This document shows positions 4,605 to 5,320 of a DNA stretch of 5,320 bases, in pieces; the stretch's first letter is position 1; every line of letters starts with the position of its first letter. The notes beneath the pieces are model-generated. The model had not been told where the DNA came from. It searched no databases and worked only from the letters and a program-made list of their open reading frames with translations. The translations under genes were made by a program, and so were the position numbers. The DNA lies in assembly GCA_002469305.1 (NCBI GenBank), contig DKEY01000121.1:1-5320 (forward strand). Reading direction: 5' to 3'. Source of the DNA: Sulfurospirillum sp. UBA6810 (lineage in GTDB: Bacteria > Campylobacterota > Campylobacteria > Campylobacterales > Sulfurospirillaceae).

Positions 4605-5320
4605 ATGTTAAAGAGTTATTTTTTCAAAACAGTACTTCTTTTTTCTCTTTTATTTCTCGCAGTTGTAGGTATTTCCTTTTTTGTACAACAAGCACTTTTG
4701 GTTTCTTTGTTGGGATTTGGTATTTTTTTATTGTTTGTTGGTGTTTTAAATATGATGATTTTTAAGCCACTCAATGAAGCACTTGAAAATCTCTCTTTGA
4801 TGGATAACCGTGTCAAACAAGAGAGACTGGCTTCTTCTAAAAATTTCTTACATGTAAGCCAAAAATACCCTTTTATACAAAATCTACTTAACAAAATCTA
4901 CAAGCTGTTTTCTGTTCTTATCGGGCTTAGTGAAGACTACTCTCAAAGTGCAGGTAAGAACTCTATCGCTACTGCACAACTCATGTCCTCGATAGACAAT
5001 ATGTCAAAAAAACTAGAAGAAAAAGCTAGAGGAGTTTCGGAGATATCTGCTTCAGCACAAAACATATTTGAACATATCAATATGGTGAGTAAAAATGCAA
5101 CTGAGGCTTCAAATTTTGCAAATTTATCTATGAATGAGAGTCGTAAAAGCATACAAGAGCTCAATGATGTTATAGCAAAAATGAATAATATAAATCTTCA
5201 AACAAGTGACGCTACAAGTAAAGTAGAGGGTTTGAGAGAAAAGTCCATCACTATACAAAATGTTACAACAGTTATCGATGATATCGCAGATCAGACAAAT
5301 CTTCTAGCACTCAATGCTGC
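4605..5320 (+). CDS. Methyl-accepting chemotaxis protein, 3' part beyond the window
   Basis: The first 238 codons are present and the frame is open to the window edge. Two adjacent hydrophobic segments (about 9-27 and 31-53) are joined by only a few residues, so there is essentially no periplasmic sensor domain. FKPLNEALENL (53-63) resembles the first helix of a HAMP domain with its conserved Pro. Residues about 110-225 are polar, heptad-like coiled coil. The visible end, IDDIADQTNLLALNA (224-238), is the start of the highly conserved MCP signalling hairpin that contacts CheA/CheW. ATG 4605 has AAGG at 4594-4597. The ligand is unknown; a receptor without an external domain may sense internal or membrane-energy signals, or rely on the polar segment between TM2 and the coiled coil. 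An inverted repeat separates it from the wtp operon, so co-transcription is not implied. Confidence 0.88.
   Translation, partial: MLKSYFFKTVLLFSLLFLAVVGISFFVQQALLVSLLGFGIFLLFVGVLNMMIFKPLNEALENLSLMDNRVKQERLASSKNFLHVSQKYPFIQNLLNKIYKLFSVLIGLSEDYSQSAGKNSIATAQLMSSIDNMSKKLEEKARGVSEISASAQNIFEHINMVSKNATEASNFANLSMNESRKSIQELNDVIAKMNNINLQTSDATSKVEGLREKSITIQNVTTVIDDIADQTNLLALNA
4848..4857. repeat. TTACATGTAA palindrome inside the chemoreceptor gene
   Basis: A perfect 10-bp palindrome read as TTA CAT GTA AGC (L-H-V-S), in the segment between the membrane hairpin and the coiled coil. It matches the copies at 1192 and 3291. Confidence 0.6.

Noticed and set aside
4616..5164. Two minus-strand frames (4616-4894, 4943-5164) in the right end
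   Set aside because: The + strand here encodes a continuous chemoreceptor ending in the conserved signalling hairpin, which accounts for the whole stretch.
1..5320. CRISPR array, insertion sequence, tRNA or rRNA gene
   Set aside because: No regularly spaced long repeats, no transposase or terminal repeats, and no cloverleaf or rRNA-like sequence were seen on either strand.

Overview
The window is AT-rich (roughly two-thirds A+T by eye), tightly packed and all on the + strand. The AT-rich codon choice, a bacterial tungstate/molybdate uptake operon next to fdhD, and a chemoreceptor together suggest an anaerobic or microaerophilic Campylobacterota (epsilonproteobacterium) of the Sulfurimonas/Sulfurospirillum/Arcobacter kind. 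Genus is inference only; there is no rRNA or marker gene here.

Layout. Positions 1-148 hold a possible last few codons of an upstream gene, a long near-perfect palindrome (42-79, probably a terminator) and the leader of fdhD. At 149-1682 is a two-gene unit: fdhD (GTG start), overlapping by 8 nt a regulator that joins an unusual duplicated cysteine-containing module to a ModE-type DNA-binding domain and has no molybdate-binding Mop domains. A 112-nt regulatory gap (1683-1794) follows. At 1795-4492 is a translationally coupled ABC importer in the order binding protein (WtpA type), ATPase, permease, with overlaps of 1 and 4 nt. A 15-bp inverted repeat (4498-4537) closes it. A methyl-accepting chemotaxis protein starts at 4605 and runs off the right edge.

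How the genes fit together. The WtpA-type importer should bring in tungstate or molybdate. The metal goes into the pterin cofactor of formate dehydrogenase, and FdhD delivers the sulfur that cofactor needs before insertion. The ModE-like protein is the obvious candidate to tie the two units to metal supply. Supporting this, the leaders of fdhD and wtpA share a sequence block: CTATGTTG followed by an 18/21-identical stretch containing the inverted repeat AATATG-N9-CATAwT. A related palindrome with a 7-nt spacer lies before the chemoreceptor gene.

Points most worth a second look: the regulator's duplicated Cys...CELG module in place of a Mop sensor; the shared fdhD/wtpA leader element; an FdhD with a broken CxxC motif (CGRG) but an extra Cys in its TGGxH-type motif; and repeated TACATGTA palindromes in genes and in the terminator.
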